A DNA stretch of 19,501 nt from QNZT01 sp964573205 (GCA_964573205.1 CAZNIT010000078.1:1-19501), one strand, 5' to 3'; shown: positions 1 through 7,381, numbered from the stretch's first letter. The notes: a model not told the origin generated them from the letters alone. Numbers and translations: made by a program.

Positions 1-1032
1 CTCCTCAAATATCGGCCAATCAATTTTTGAGAAATCTGGATTTTGGAGCACATTTAACGCTTCATTCTGTTCTACTAACGGAGCTTCGGTTAAAAGTTTT
101 TTCCACTCTCTTTCAAACAAATCACCTTTTTCAACAGCACACCTAAATCTAATCAAAACTTCTTCGGGTATAAAAAAGTGTTCCTCCGGATCGAATCCGG
201 CTTTTATTTTTGAGGCTCTTATCTCCTCTTCACCCAAAGGAGCGCCATGCGTATGTGCTTCTCCTTCCATAGTCGCCGCACCCTTTGCGATAACGGTCTT
301 TGCAATTATAAGTACCGGTTTTGACTGTTTGGTATTTATTTCGCTCAAAACCAAATCTATTTCACTATAATCGTGTCCGTCGATTTTATATACTTTCCAT
401 CCTTGAGCCTCAAATCTCTGTTTAATATTTTCACTGAGCGCTATCTCGGTATCCCCTTCGATAGTAATCTCATTAGAATCATATATTAAAACGAGATTAT
501 CCAGCATATGATGACCGGCTAACGAAGCCGCTTCGTAACTGATCCCTTCTTCAAGATCGCCGTCACCGCAAAAGCAGTAAACTTTATGATCGATTATTGA
601 AGCCGTTTCACTATTTAAAAGTTTGGAAGCATATTTTGAAGCTAGCGAAAAACCGACGGCATTCGCCACTCCCTGCCCAAGAGGCCCTGTAGTCACCTCG
701 ATACCGGGGACTTCACCGTATTCGGGATGTCCGGGAGTTTTCGAACCGAATTGTCTGAAGTTTTTCAAATCCTCAAGGGTTAAATCATATCCCCACAAAT
801 GTAGCAAAGAATATATCATAGCACTAACATGGCCGCCGCTAAAAACAACTCTGTCTCTATTGAGCCATTTAGGATTTTTGGGATTGTGCCTTAGATAAAA
901 ACTCAAAACCGTAGCGATATCCGCCAATCCCATAGCAGCACCTGGATGACCGCTATTTGCTCTTTGTATCATATCTACCGACAAAAATCTTACGGTATTT
1001 GCCATCTTCGTCAACATCAGTTTATCTTCCAT
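1..1032 (-). CDS. tkt: Transketolase, N-terminal 344 residues (3' end beyond the window)
   Basis: Transketolase moves two-carbon ketol units between sugar phosphates in the cytosolic non-oxidative pentose phosphate pathway, using thiamine diphosphate (ThDP) and a divalent metal. The frame is open from ATG at 1032 to the window edge, so only the N-terminal pyrophosphate-binding domain and the start of the next domain are visible; the family is usually about 640-665 residues. Visible motifs are SGHPGA (His29, the family's conserved substrate/cofactor histidine), GPLGQG (116-121) and the ThDP motif beginning GDGDLEEG (156-163) and closing with Asn187. AAGGA overlapping the ispA stop gives a good ribosome site, and only 12 nt separate the genes, so tkt is the last visible gene of the operon starting near 5223. 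No damage is seen. Identity is certain; tkt versus tktA is only a naming choice. Confidence 0.97.
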   Translation of the reverse strand, partial: MEDKLMLTKMANTVRFLSVDMIQRANSGHPGAAMGLADIATVLSFYLRHNPKNPKWLNRDRVVFSGGHVSAMIYSLLHLWGYDLTLEDLKNFRQFGSKTPGHPEYGEVPGIEVTTGPLGQGVANAVGFSLASKYASKLLNSETASIIDHKVYCFCGDGDLEEGISYEAASLAGHHMLDNLVLIYDSNEITIEGDTEIALSENIKQRFEAQGWKVYKIDGHDYSEIDLVLSEINTKQSKPVLIIAKTVIAKGAATMEGEAHTHGAPLGEEEIRASKIKAGFDPEEHFFIPEEVLIRFRCAVEKGDLFEREWKKLLTEAPLVEQNEALNVLQNPDFSKIDWPIFEE

Positions 1033-1044
1033 TAAAAGTTTTCC

Positions 1045-1908
1045 TTATCTAAAATAGTAATCTATCATTTTTTCCAATTTTATTTTTATCTTGGTATCAA
1101 GATATGATAATTGTTCTTGTATCTCATCTATCGTTTCATTTTTTTTCATCATTGCGCCGTTAACTCCGAGCAGATTCGTAAAAGAGTTTTTTTCGCTATC
1201 GTTAGAGGTAGGCTTACCCGCATCTTCCGAACTCATCGTCGCGTCTATGATATCGTCTTGTATCTGAAACAGCAATCCGATCTTAAGCCCGATCTCATAA
1301 AAAAGATCTTGTTTATATTTATCAAGATCAACTATAATCGCACCCATCTTCAAACTTGCGGCTATCAGTTTCGCCGTTTTATGTATATGCAAAAACGATA
1401 ACTCTTCAATATTTAACTTTTTATTTTCAAAAAAACAGTCAATCGCCTGCCCCAACACCATTCCGGAGGCTCCGCCGTTCAAAGAGAGCTCTTTTATCAG
1501 CTCTATTTTACAATCACTCGAAAGCGGGGCATTTGCTATCATATAAAAACTATGAGAATTAAGCGCATCCCCTATAAGCGTCGCGGTCACTTCATCGTAA
1601 GTTATATGAAGAGTGGGATGACCTCTTCGTAAATCCGCATTGTCGAATGTCGGTAAATCGTCATGAATCAAAGAATAAGTATGAAGCATCTCGATTCCCG
1701 CGGCAATATGAAACGCCGCCGGAACAAGCAACGGTTCGTAAGAGTCAACTACTTCAAGCAATATCAAAGGCCTGAATCTCTTACCTCCGGCTTGAAACAT
1801 TTCGGTAAGTGCCTGTTGATAGGTGGGGTGAAAACTTTCTGTCAAAGGTAGATGCTTTTGTAAAAAAACTTCAAAATCTTTAAGCAAAGCGATGCTTCTA
1901 GTCTGCAA
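1045..1908 (-). CDS. ispA: Polyprenyl (geranyl/farnesyl) diphosphate synthase
   Basis: A 287-residue trans-isoprenyl diphosphate synthase that condenses isopentenyl diphosphate with an allylic diphosphate, supplying precursors for undecaprenyl phosphate and quinone side chains. Motifs in order: GGKRFRP at 41-47, first Asp-rich motif DDLPTFD at 83-89 followed by LRRG, GDAL near 113-116, and second Asp-rich motif DDIID at 218-222. The residues before the first motif (HTYSLIH) are those of short-chain FPP/GGPP synthases, so C15 or C20 product is likely, though exact chain length cannot be read from sequence. The usual KxTY segment after the second motif is replaced by NSFTNLLG (241-248). The start is TTG at 1908 with AGGA six or seven nt upstream; no ATG occurs before residue 38, which would remove conserved sequence. 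It lies 21 nt after ybaB. Confidence 0.94.
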   Translation of the reverse strand: MQTRSIALLKDFEVFLQKHLPLTESFHPTYQQALTEMFQAGGKRFRPLILLEVVDSYEPLLVPAAFHIAAGIEMLHTYSLIHDDLPTFDNADLRRGHPTLHITYDEVTATLIGDALNSHSFYMIANAPLSSDCKIELIKELSLNGGASGMVLGQAIDCFFENKKLNIEELSFLHIHKTAKLIAASLKMGAIIVDLDKYKQDLFYEIGLKIGLLFQIQDDIIDATMSSEDAGKPTSNDSEKNSFTNLLGVNGAMMKKNETIDEIQEQLSYLDTKIKIKLEKMIDYYFR

Positions 1909-1929
1909 AAAATATCCTAATTCTTAATT

Positions 1930-2247
1930 TTAAAACTTACCGCCAAATCCACCGAGTCCACCGAGCATTTTTGAAGCTGCCAGTTTCTTATCCTCTTCTA
2001 TCATTTTATTTACATCGTTCACCGCACTAATGAGCAAAATTTGTAACGAATCTTTATCTTCCAGAAGCGAATCGTCAATCTCGATATCTATAATTTCACC
2101 ACTTCCGTTACCGGTCACTTTAACGAGTCCTCCTCCGCTTTTGGCGGTAAACTCTTTGCCGGCACTCTCCTCTTGCATTTTTTTAGCTTCTTCTTGGGCT
2201 TTTTGCAACATTTCACCCATTTTGCTAAAATCCATATTCTCAAACAT
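1930..2247 (-). CDS. ybaB: YbaB/EbfC family nucleoid-associated protein
   Basis: A 105-residue protein of the YbaB/EbfC family: small dimeric DNA-binding proteins of the nucleoid, whose physiological role is still poorly defined. The sequence shows the expected plan: a charged N-terminal helix rich in K, E and M (residues 7-30), a central beta region with GGGLVKVTGNG (38-48), and a C-terminal helix, ending in a Gly/Phe-rich tail (LGGLGGFGGKF). The length matches the family. The start codon overlaps the end of panD by 8 nt, so translation is probably coupled; Met5 is an alternative start. In many bacteria ybaB sits with dnaX and recR, but here it lies in the panD-ispA-tkt operon, as I recall for Campylobacter. 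Confidence 0.92.
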   Translation of the reverse strand: MFENMDFSKMGEMLQKAQEEAKKMQEESAGKEFTAKSGGGLVKVTGNGSGEIIDIEIDDSLLEDKDSLQILLISAVNDVNKMIEEDKKLAASKMLGGLGGFGGKF

Positions 2248-2605
2248 AGTCTCTAATCTCTTCTATATCGTTTTTGTCATCCAGCAATACGACATACGGT
2301 TTAAACTGTTCGGCTTCTTCGAAATCCATAGAAGCGTACGCTATTATTATGATTTTATCACCTATCTCGGCTTTTCTCGCGGCGGCTCCGTTCAAACAGA
2401 TATCTCTATCGCCGCGCTCACCTTCTATAACATATGTGGAAAATCGTTCACCGTTATTGATATTTACAATATCCACTTTCTGTCCTACGCGAAGTTTCGC
2501 CGCATCCATCAACTCTTTATCGATAGTGATGGAACCGACATAGTTCAAATTTGCATCTGTTACAGTAGCACGGTGAAGTTTGCTATATAACATCGTGATA
2601 TTCAT
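2240..2605 (-). CDS. panD: Aspartate 1-decarboxylase (pyruvoyl enzyme precursor)
   Basis: PanD decarboxylates L-aspartate to beta-alanine, which joins pantoate to make pantothenate, the precursor of coenzyme A. The 121-residue proenzyme has the self-cleavage site Gly24-Ser25 (YVGS); Ser25 becomes the catalytic pyruvoyl group, giving a short beta chain and a longer alpha chain. Other residues match known active-site positions: Lys9, Arg54, Thr57 and Tyr58, and NGAAAR (72-77) in the substrate-binding region. The length fits the family (about 126 in E. coli). The gene begins 4 nt after the ferredoxin gene and overlaps ybaB at its end. It is not next to panB or panC here, so beta-alanine synthesis is separated from the rest of the pathway. 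Whether the enzyme self-cleaves or needs a maturation factor (PanM type in enterics) cannot be seen. Confidence 0.96.
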   Translation of the reverse strand: MNITMLYSKLHRATVTDANLNYVGSITIDKELMDAAKLRVGQKVDIVNINNGERFSTYVIEGERGDRDICLNGAAARKAEIGDKIIIIAYASMDFEEAEQFKPYVVLLDDKNDIEEIRDYV

Positions 2606-2609
2606 AAGT

Positions 2610-2984
2610 CTATCTTCCGGCCATCTTCATAGCTTCAACGGGCGAGAGAGCCTCATCCCAGAACTCGTCGGGTATCAAATACTCCTGTACGACTCTCCCG
2701 CCGATGATATGCTCGTCTATTATTCTGGTAATTTTTTCTTTCGTCAACTCGACATACATATGGTGCCCCGGCTCTACAAGCATAACCGGACCTTGCTGGC
2801 ATCTGTTAAGGCAAGCCGTTCTTACCGGATGAACGGTCGCTATAAGCCCCTTCTCCATAAGCGTCTGCCCCAAATGCTGAAAAAGATCTCTAGTTTGGTC
2901 GTTAACGCAACTAGGTTTTGGCATACCCGGAGGCGAAGACTGTTCGCATTTAAATATATAAAATGCCGGTTGTGGTATTCCCAT
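2610..2984 (-). CDS. Thioredoxin-fold [2Fe-2S] ferredoxin
   Basis: A 124-residue protein resembling the thioredoxin-like [2Fe-2S] ferredoxins, relatives of the NuoE subunit of complex I and of Aquifex/Shethna-type ferredoxins. Four cysteines lie at residues 13, 26, 58 and 62; the C-x12-C and C-x3-C pairs (second pair in TACLNRCQQGP) are the family's cluster ligands. The N-terminal FYIFKCE strand and the later PVMLVEPG and YVELTKEK segments fit the fold. The C-terminal tail (about residues 95-124) goes past the core. It is presumably a cytosolic electron carrier; the partner is unknown. It follows murE by 41 nt, a gap with only a weak AT-rich 6-bp hairpin (3004-3018), and is followed 4 nt later by panD. 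An upstream NifU-like protein in the same operon could help cluster assembly, which is inference. Confidence 0.85.
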   Translation of the reverse strand: MGIPQPAFYIFKCEQSSPPGMPKPSCVNDQTRDLFQHLGQTLMEKGLIATVHPVRTACLNRCQQGPVMLVEPGHHMYVELTKEKITRIIDEHIIGGRVVQEYLIPDEFWDEALSPVEAMKMAGR

Positions 2985-3025
2985 TGTTATTTCCCCTATA
3001 TTGAAATGAAAGTCATTTTAATCTA

Positions 3026-4330
3026 TTATCTATTAAATTTTTCTTTCATAACAGCTCTAACCACTTCACGATCGTCAAAAGGTATCTTTTGGTTCCCTAT
3101 TTCGATATATTCTTCATCTCCTTTACCCAAAATCATAAGAATATCTTCATCTTCTAATTCGTTTACGGCGGTCTCTATCGCCTTTTGTCGATCGGGTATG
3201 ACTTTTAGTTTTGTAACTTCGGTTATACCTTTTTTTATATCTTCTATAATATCAAGCGGATTTTCATCTCTAGGATTATCGTTTGTCAGATATATTTTTT
3301 TACCGTATCTGTTAGCCACCCTTCCCATCATCGCTCTTTTGCTTTTATCGCGATTACCGCCGGCTCCGAACACGATCGAGAGTTTTTTCTCTTTCAAAGA
3401 ATCAAGAACCTTGTCCATCCCATCCGGAGTATGTGCAAAATCGACAATCACAAGCGGCCTGTCGCTTACCACTTCCATTCTACCGCCCACGCCGGCAAAA
3501 TTTTCAACGACATTGCAAATATCTTTCAATGAAAAATCCGTAAGAAGCTTTACAGAAGCTATCGCGGCGGTTATGTTATAGAGATTGAAAAAACCGTATA
3601 AAGGCGAAAAAAACTCGACTTGTTCTTCAAAATGTTTCAACGCCGCCGTTATCCCGTCATTGAGAGAATATGCGACTATATTAAACGATGCGGGCACGTC
3701 CAAAGCGTAAGTATATGCGTTTTTTATATTAAAATCTATCTTCTTCGCATCTTTGTTTATAAGTTTTAAAACATCGTCGCTAAAAAAGCTACTTTTTACA
3801 CTCCAATAATCCTCGAAGCTTTTGTGATAATCCAGATGATCTTGAGTAATGTTCGTAAACACTTTAAGGGCGAAACTCAAACTCTCTATACGCTTTTGCA
3901 CTATCGCATGAGAACTTACTTCCATTATAAAAAATTCACATCCCGACTCTTTCGCAAGATACATATGATAAAGCGTTTTTAGTATCGGCGGAGTAGTTAA
4001 ACTCTTCTCTTCAAGTTTTCGATCATTTACGAAAAAACCTCTGCTGCCTTGAAAAGCCGCGCCATACCCAAGATCCAAAAGAATCGAATAAATTGCCGCC
4101 GCAGTAGTCGTTTTTCCGTTCGTGCCGGTGATACCTACAACTTTCATATCTTTTACACCATAGATATCTTGCACGATTTTTGGTGATATTATCTTTATCT
4201 CATCTTTTTTTCTTACTTCATGTAGATACTTTTGATTTTGTTCGGTCAATACGAACGCGCACTTTTCGTCACACTCGAGCGAATTATCGGTTATAAAATC
4301 GAACGGTCGGTTTTTTACGGGATATTTCAA
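3026..4330 (-). CDS. murE: UDP-N-acetylmuramoyl-tripeptide synthetase (meso-diaminopimelate-adding)
   Basis: MurE ligates meso-diaminopimelate to UDP-MurNAc-L-Ala-D-Glu in the cytosolic phase of peptidoglycan synthesis, using ATP. Visible elements: P-loop GTNGKTT (69-75), EVSSHA (137-142), TNITQDHLDYH (159-169), YWSVKSSFF with Lys179 as the likely carbamylated lysine, the linker FGAGGNRD (321-328), and DNPRDENP (351-358), whose DNPR signature marks diaminopimelate rather than lysine specificity. The nucleotide motif near 402 reads GKGDEEY where GKGHE is more usual. At 434 residues it is shorter than E. coli MurE (495), mainly because only about 68 residues precede the P-loop, so the uridine-binding N-domain is compact. 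It starts 3 nt after the TPR gene. Here it is apart from the other mur genes, grouped instead with Fe-S and CoA genes. Confidence 0.95.
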   Translation of the reverse strand: MKYPVKNRPFDFITDNSLECDEKCAFVLTEQNQKYLHEVRKKDEIKIISPKIVQDIYGVKDMKVVGITGTNGKTTTAAAIYSILLDLGYGAAFQGSRGFFVNDRKLEEKSLTTPPILKTLYHMYLAKESGCEFFIMEVSSHAIVQKRIESLSFALKVFTNITQDHLDYHKSFEDYWSVKSSFFSDDVLKLINKDAKKIDFNIKNAYTYALDVPASFNIVAYSLNDGITAALKHFEEQVEFFSPLYGFFNLYNITAAIASVKLLTDFSLKDICNVVENFAGVGGRMEVVSDRPLVIVDFAHTPDGMDKVLDSLKEKKLSIVFGAGGNRDKSKRAMMGRVANRYGKKIYLTNDNPRDENPLDIIEDIKKGITEVTKLKVIPDRQKAIETAVNELEDEDILMILGKGDEEYIEIGNQKIPFDDREVVRAVMKEKFNR

Positions 4331-4333
4331 CGC

Positions 4334-4903
4334 CTATAAAGTCTCTATTTTTTTCATAAGATCATAAAAAACGTTATCTTCAGGATAAAGTAAAAGCGCA
4401 CTTTCAAGATAGTTAAAAGCTAAATCCCGATATCCGTTATCGACTAAAATACCTATAAGCTCGATAAAGTCTTCTTTCTTATAGATGATGATTTTGGAAC
4501 TGAACATCAAATCCTCAAGCGCTCTTTTAACGTCTTCGCGACTATTGACATGAGCTATAAAATCCGAATAGAGTATCCCGTCTTCGATCGCCACTATTCT
4601 CTCTTCGATCGTCGAGAGTATATCGCTTAGAGGATCGGACTCGTACTCGATAGAATCTATTATCTGTTCAAGCGTCTCAAGTGCATTTTCTATCTTCATC
4701 GATTTGGATACTTCATAATACTCAAAAAGAGCGACCGCTTCCTCCTCTTTTTCAAACGCCATATCCGCTAGAAGAGCGCCTATTTTAGCCTCTTTATCTT
4801 CGGGCTTCTCTTTAAGAGCCAGAGAAAAGTTAAGCAAAGCTTCTTTATATTCTCTTTTGAAAAAGCTGATATTCGCCAAATCTTTAAACTTGCTCATGAT
4901 CAT
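4334..4903 (-). CDS. Conserved TPR-containing protein of unknown function
   Basis: I do not know a function for this 189-residue protein. Its position between a NifU-like gene and murE corresponds, from memory, to the uncharacterised Cj1640 of C. jejuni. Residues 5-38 look like one tetratricopeptide-type helical hairpin (small residues at ANISFF, EALLNFSLAL, then P34), and residues 146-180 like a second (LVDNGYRDLAFNYLESALLLYPED). The region between is acidic, predicted mostly helical, with a Glu/Asp/Ile-rich stretch at 70-110. There is no signal peptide, membrane segment or catalytic motif, so a cytosolic scaffolding or adaptor role is the most one can infer. Its ATG overlaps the upstream stop as ATGA, so translation is coupled to the NifU-like gene. 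Met3 (4897) is an alternative start. Confidence 0.85.
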   Translation of the reverse strand: MIMSKFKDLANISFFKREYKEALLNFSLALKEKPEDKEAKIGALLADMAFEKEEEAVALFEYYEVSKSMKIENALETLEQIIDSIEYESDPLSDILSTIEERIVAIEDGILYSDFIAHVNSREDVKRALEDLMFSSKIIIYKKEDFIELIGILVDNGYRDLAFNYLESALLLYPEDNVFYDLMKKIETL

Positions 4904-5184
4904 TCGCCCGCAATCTTATCGATCATATCTTCCATACCTTCGGCAATATTGATAACTTCAAGTTCGGGATGAATGTCCATTCTAAGCTGCCTTTCAATCC
5001 CATATTTAAGTGTCTGGTTACTAGCGGAACATCCGACACACGCTCCTTGAAGCTGCACGAAAACCTTACCGTTTTTAACCGCCAAAAGCTTCATACCCCC
5101 ACCGTCTAGCGCCAACATAGGTTTTACCTTTTCAAGCGATTGTTCGACAACCGGTAGCAACTCTTCATCTGTAAAAGGAATCAT
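4900..5184 (-). CDS. NifU-like C-terminal-domain Fe-S scaffold/carrier protein
   Basis: A single-domain protein like the C-terminal (Nfu) domain of NifU, which holds a labile Fe-S cluster between two subunits and passes it to client apoproteins. The CxxC motif is in GACVGCSAS (Cys49 and Cys52 from the start chosen here), preceded by LDGGGMKLL, both typical of the family. I chose ATG at 5184 (94 residues): AGAGG lies six nt upstream. The longest frame starts at a TTG (5211) that has no ribosome site. It is the first gene of the downstream operon and overlaps the TPR gene by 4 nt. Clients are unknown; the ferredoxin three genes downstream is one candidate by proximity only. It lacks the N-terminal scaffold domain of full NifU. 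Confidence 0.92.
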   Translation of the reverse strand: MIPFTDEELLPVVEQSLEKVKPMLALDGGGMKLLAVKNGKVFVQLQGACVGCSASNQTLKYGIERQLRMDIHPELEVINIAEGMEDMIDKIAGE

Positions 5185-5229
5185 ATATAACCTCTTGTTA
5201 GTTTCATGCAAGAATAGTAAGTTTATACC

Positions 5230-5258
5230 ATCTTATCTCTTATAATAAATTGTATCAA
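5230..5258 (-). promoter_or_regulatory. Likely sigma70 promoter of the NifU-like/murE/tkt operon
   Basis: On the minus strand TTGATA (5253-5258) is followed after exactly 17 nt by TAAGAT (5230-5235), a good match to housekeeping -35 and -10 boxes. Transcription would start near 5223, giving an untranslated leader of about 40 nt before the ATG at 5184. The stretch between the boxes is AT-rich and includes TTATTATAAG, an alternative -10 a few bases upstream, so the exact start is uncertain. Since Campylobacterota promoters often lack a -35 box, the -10 carries most of the weight. Confidence 0.6.
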
Positions 5259-5330
5259 AAATTATTTAAATTAGTAGTCTAATATTCAAATTGCGGAAGT
5301 AGTTTAAGTAAATAGTTACCTTCGGTATTA

Positions 5331-5356
5331 TGCAAAAGGAGTTTTCTCCCTTTGCA
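5331..5356 (-). terminator. Hairpin after rplQ, possible weak or non-canonical terminator
   Basis: An inverted repeat begins 6 nt after the rplQ stop codon. In the minus-strand RNA, arms 5346-5356 and 5331-5341 form an 11-bp stem (one G-U pair) closing an AAAA loop. The 3' side reads GCAUAAUACC, so the usual run of U after the stem is missing, although UUUU occurs inside the 3' arm. It may end the ribosomal transcript partly, act with Rho, or be a 3'-end stabiliser. Its position at the end of the ribosomal cluster supports a role at that boundary. Confidence 0.5.
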
Positions 5357-5362
5357 CAAAAT

Positions 5363-5713
5363 CTATACCAACTCTATAAAAGCCATTTCGGCGGCATCTC
5401 CGCGTCTAATTCTCGTTCTTGTTATTCTAGTGTAACCGCCGTTTCTATCTTTGTATTGCGGAGCGATTTCATTTAAAAGCTTTTTCGTACTCTCTTTATC
5501 CTGCAAAGCTGCGAATACGGCTCTGTGAGCGTTAAAATCTCCCACCCTAGCTTTCGTGACAAGTTTTTCAAAATAACTTCTAAGCTCCTTCGCCTTAGGA
5601 ACGGTCGTCTCTATTTTACCGCTTTTTATCAAAGCGATAGACAAATTTTTCAAAAGGGCTTTTCTGTGGCTAGAAGTTCTGCCTAATTTTCTATATCCAT
5701 GTTTATGTCTCAT
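5363..5713 (-). CDS. rplQ: 50S ribosomal protein L17 (bL17)
   Basis: A component of the large subunit, located near the exit-tunnel side. The N-terminus MRHKHGYRKLGR followed by SSHRKALLKNL is the family signature, and the C-terminal YTRITRTRIRRGDAAEMAFIEL block is also typical. At 116 residues it is slightly shorter than the 127 of E. coli, lacking part of the C-terminal tail. It follows rpoA by one nucleotide and is the last gene of the ribosomal cluster, as in most bacteria. Confidence 0.98.
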   Translation of the reverse strand: MRHKHGYRKLGRTSSHRKALLKNLSIALIKSGKIETTVPKAKELRSYFEKLVTKARVGDFNAHRAVFAALQDKESTKKLLNEIAPQYKDRNGGYTRITRTRIRRGDAAEMAFIELV

Positions 5714-5714
5714 G

Positions 5715-6728
5715 TTATGCGTCCCCAGTTTGTGATTTTAATTCTTGTAATTTTTTATTCAATACCGCTAAGAAATCTTCATCAAATTTATATCCTACCG
5801 GAAAACCGATCGATTCAAGTTTACTCGTGATCTCTTCGAATGATTTTTTACCAAGGTTTTTAAGACCTTTCAATTCCAACTCACTCATAAGAGACAACTC
5901 CGCCACATACTTAATATTGGCTCGATCCAAGCAGTTGAAGCTTCTAGCGCTCAAGCCGAGATCTTCCACATCTTGAATAAGCTTCTTCATTTCGATCGAA
6001 TTTTTATAATCGTCTTGCGGAGTACTTACTCCGATATCGATAGCTTTGGAAAAGATCGATATTTGCTCGTTTAAAGCCTCTATCGCCTCTTTAAATGCCT
6101 GAACGGGAGGAATTTGACCGTCCGTCTCGACATCAAAAACAATTTTCTCAAAAGTAGGATCATCTTCTACAAGCATATTTTCGATAGTATAAGTCGCTTT
6201 TCGAACGGGTGTAAAAAAAGCGTCCACTCCTATATATTCATCCGCCAAATTCTCTCTTAATTCTTCACTAGGAACATATCCTATCCCTTTTTCGATTATT
6301 ATCGAAAAATTAAGCTCCGCATCTTCGTTTATAGTCGCCAGATGAACCTCAGGCGTTACGACTTCTACACTATCGTTCTCAAGATCGCTACCGCTTATCT
6401 CTTTGTATCCGGTGAACGAATAACGAACTTCAATTTTATTTGACTCGTTTTTTATCTTGAATCGGATATTTTTCAGATTCAAAATAAAGAGCGATACATC
6501 TTCAAGCATACCTCTTATAGAGTCAAACTCATGTTTTACACCGTCGATTTTGATCGCGGTCACCGCATATCCGGCCGAACTTCCGAGCAAAAGACGGCGA
6601 AGCGGATGCGCAACAGTAACCGCAAAACCGGTCTGAAAAGGATAAGTGATTATTTTCACTCTATTTTCATTGATCTTTTCGATCTCGATCTCATGCGGCA
6701 TATACAAAGATGTTGTAATCTTTTTCAT
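5715..6728 (-). CDS. rpoA: DNA-directed RNA polymerase subunit alpha
   Basis: The alpha subunit dimerises to nucleate RNA polymerase assembly and contacts UP elements and activators through its C-terminal domain. The N-terminal domain (about 1-232) includes HPLRRLLLGSSAG (41-53), the alpha-alpha/beta contact region. After a linker the C-terminal domain (about 250-315) has ARSFNCL (261-267), where Arg262 matches the E. coli DNA-contacting Arg265, and NLGKKS (291-296). The length of 337 is normal, with a short acidic tail. AGGGA seven nt upstream supports ATG 6728. It lies between rpsD and rplQ, so polymerase and ribosome synthesis are co-expressed. The intact C-terminal domain implies UP-element recognition is possible, but its use here is not known. 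Confidence 0.98.
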   Translation of the reverse strand: MKKITTSLYMPHEIEIEKINENRVKIITYPFQTGFAVTVAHPLRRLLLGSSAGYAVTAIKIDGVKHEFDSIRGMLEDVSLFILNLKNIRFKIKNESNKIEVRYSFTGYKEISGSDLENDSVEVVTPEVHLATINEDAELNFSIIIEKGIGYVPSEELRENLADEYIGVDAFFTPVRKATYTIENMLVEDDPTFEKIVFDVETDGQIPPVQAFKEAIEALNEQISIFSKAIDIGVSTPQDDYKNSIEMKKLIQDVEDLGLSARSFNCLDRANIKYVAELSLMSELELKGLKNLGKKSFEEITSKLESIGFPVGYKFDEDFLAVLNKKLQELKSQTGDA

Positions 6729-6745
6729 CTTTTAATCCCTTATGC

Positions 6746-7372
6746 TTATTTAGAGTAAAGCTCTACGATGAGTCTCTCTTCTACAGGTATGACGACCTCT
6801 TCTCTTTCCGGCAATCTTGTAAATATACCATATTTTTTATCTATCTCGACATCAACCCACGGTGATATACCGGTTTGAGCGGTTAATTCACCGGCTCTGA
6901 CGATTTGAGGATTTTGTTTCGATTTCTCTTTTACCTCGATCTTCTGACCCGGTTTAACTCTATAAGAAGGTATATTCACTTTCTTACCGTCAACTAGTAT
7001 GTGACCGTGAGTTACGAGTTGTCTCGCAAAGCTTCTAGTCGTAGCAAATCCCATTCTATAAACCGCGTTATCCAATCTTCGCTCAAGAAGAGTGATCAGA
7101 TTCGCACCGGTATTTCCTTCCATTCTACTAGCGTCGGAAAAAAGTCTTCTAAATTGTTTTTCACTGACACCGTACATGAATTTCGCTTTTTGTTTTTCAC
7201 GAAGCTGTAAGCCGTACTCGCTGACCTTACTTCTTCTTTGACCGTGTTGTCCCGGAGGATACGGTCTTTTGTCGAGTGCGCTTTTGCCTGCTAATCTTCT
7301 CTCACCTTTAAGTGCGAGAGAAACGCCGAGTCTTCTTTCTATCTTTTCTACTGGTCCTCTATATCTTGCCAT
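6746..7372 (-). CDS. rpsD: 30S ribosomal protein S4 (uS4), zinc-free type
   Basis: S4 is a primary 16S rRNA binder that starts assembly of the small-subunit body, and in E. coli it also represses the alpha operon. The 208-residue protein begins MARYRGPVEK and has KRPYPPGQHG (36-45), then an S4 RNA-binding domain from about residue 97 (LERRLDNAVYRMGF through GHILVDGKKVN). The first 40 residues have no cysteines, so this is the zinc-independent form. It sits in the order rpsM-rpsK-rpsD-rpoA. If S4 regulates here, a target would most likely be the structured leader before rpmJ (8273-8406), which is inference. Confidence 0.98.
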   Translation of the reverse strand: MARYRGPVEKIERRLGVSLALKGERRLAGKSALDKRPYPPGQHGQRRSKVSEYGLQLREKQKAKFMYGVSEKQFRRLFSDASRMEGNTGANLITLLERRLDNAVYRMGFATTRSFARQLVTHGHILVDGKKVNIPSYRVKPGQKIEVKEKSKQNPQIVRAGELTAQTGISPWVDVEIDKKYGIFTRLPEREEVVIPVEERLIVELYSK

Positions 7373-7381
7373 ATCTCACCC

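Noticed and set aside
623..898. Plus-strand open frames such as this 91-codon frame, and many similar ones opposite ribosomal genes
   Set aside because: They are antisense shadows of tkt or of ribosomal genes, have no family resemblance, and real minus-strand genes fully explain the codons.
3004..3018. AAATGA/TCATTT hairpin between murE and the ferredoxin gene
   Set aside because: Six A-U-rich pairs with a 3-nt loop and no U run: likely too unstable to terminate or regulate.
5185..5211. Longer NifU-like frame starting at TTG 5211
   Set aside because: The ATG at 5184 has an AGAGG site at ideal distance, and the nine extra residues lie outside the conserved domain.
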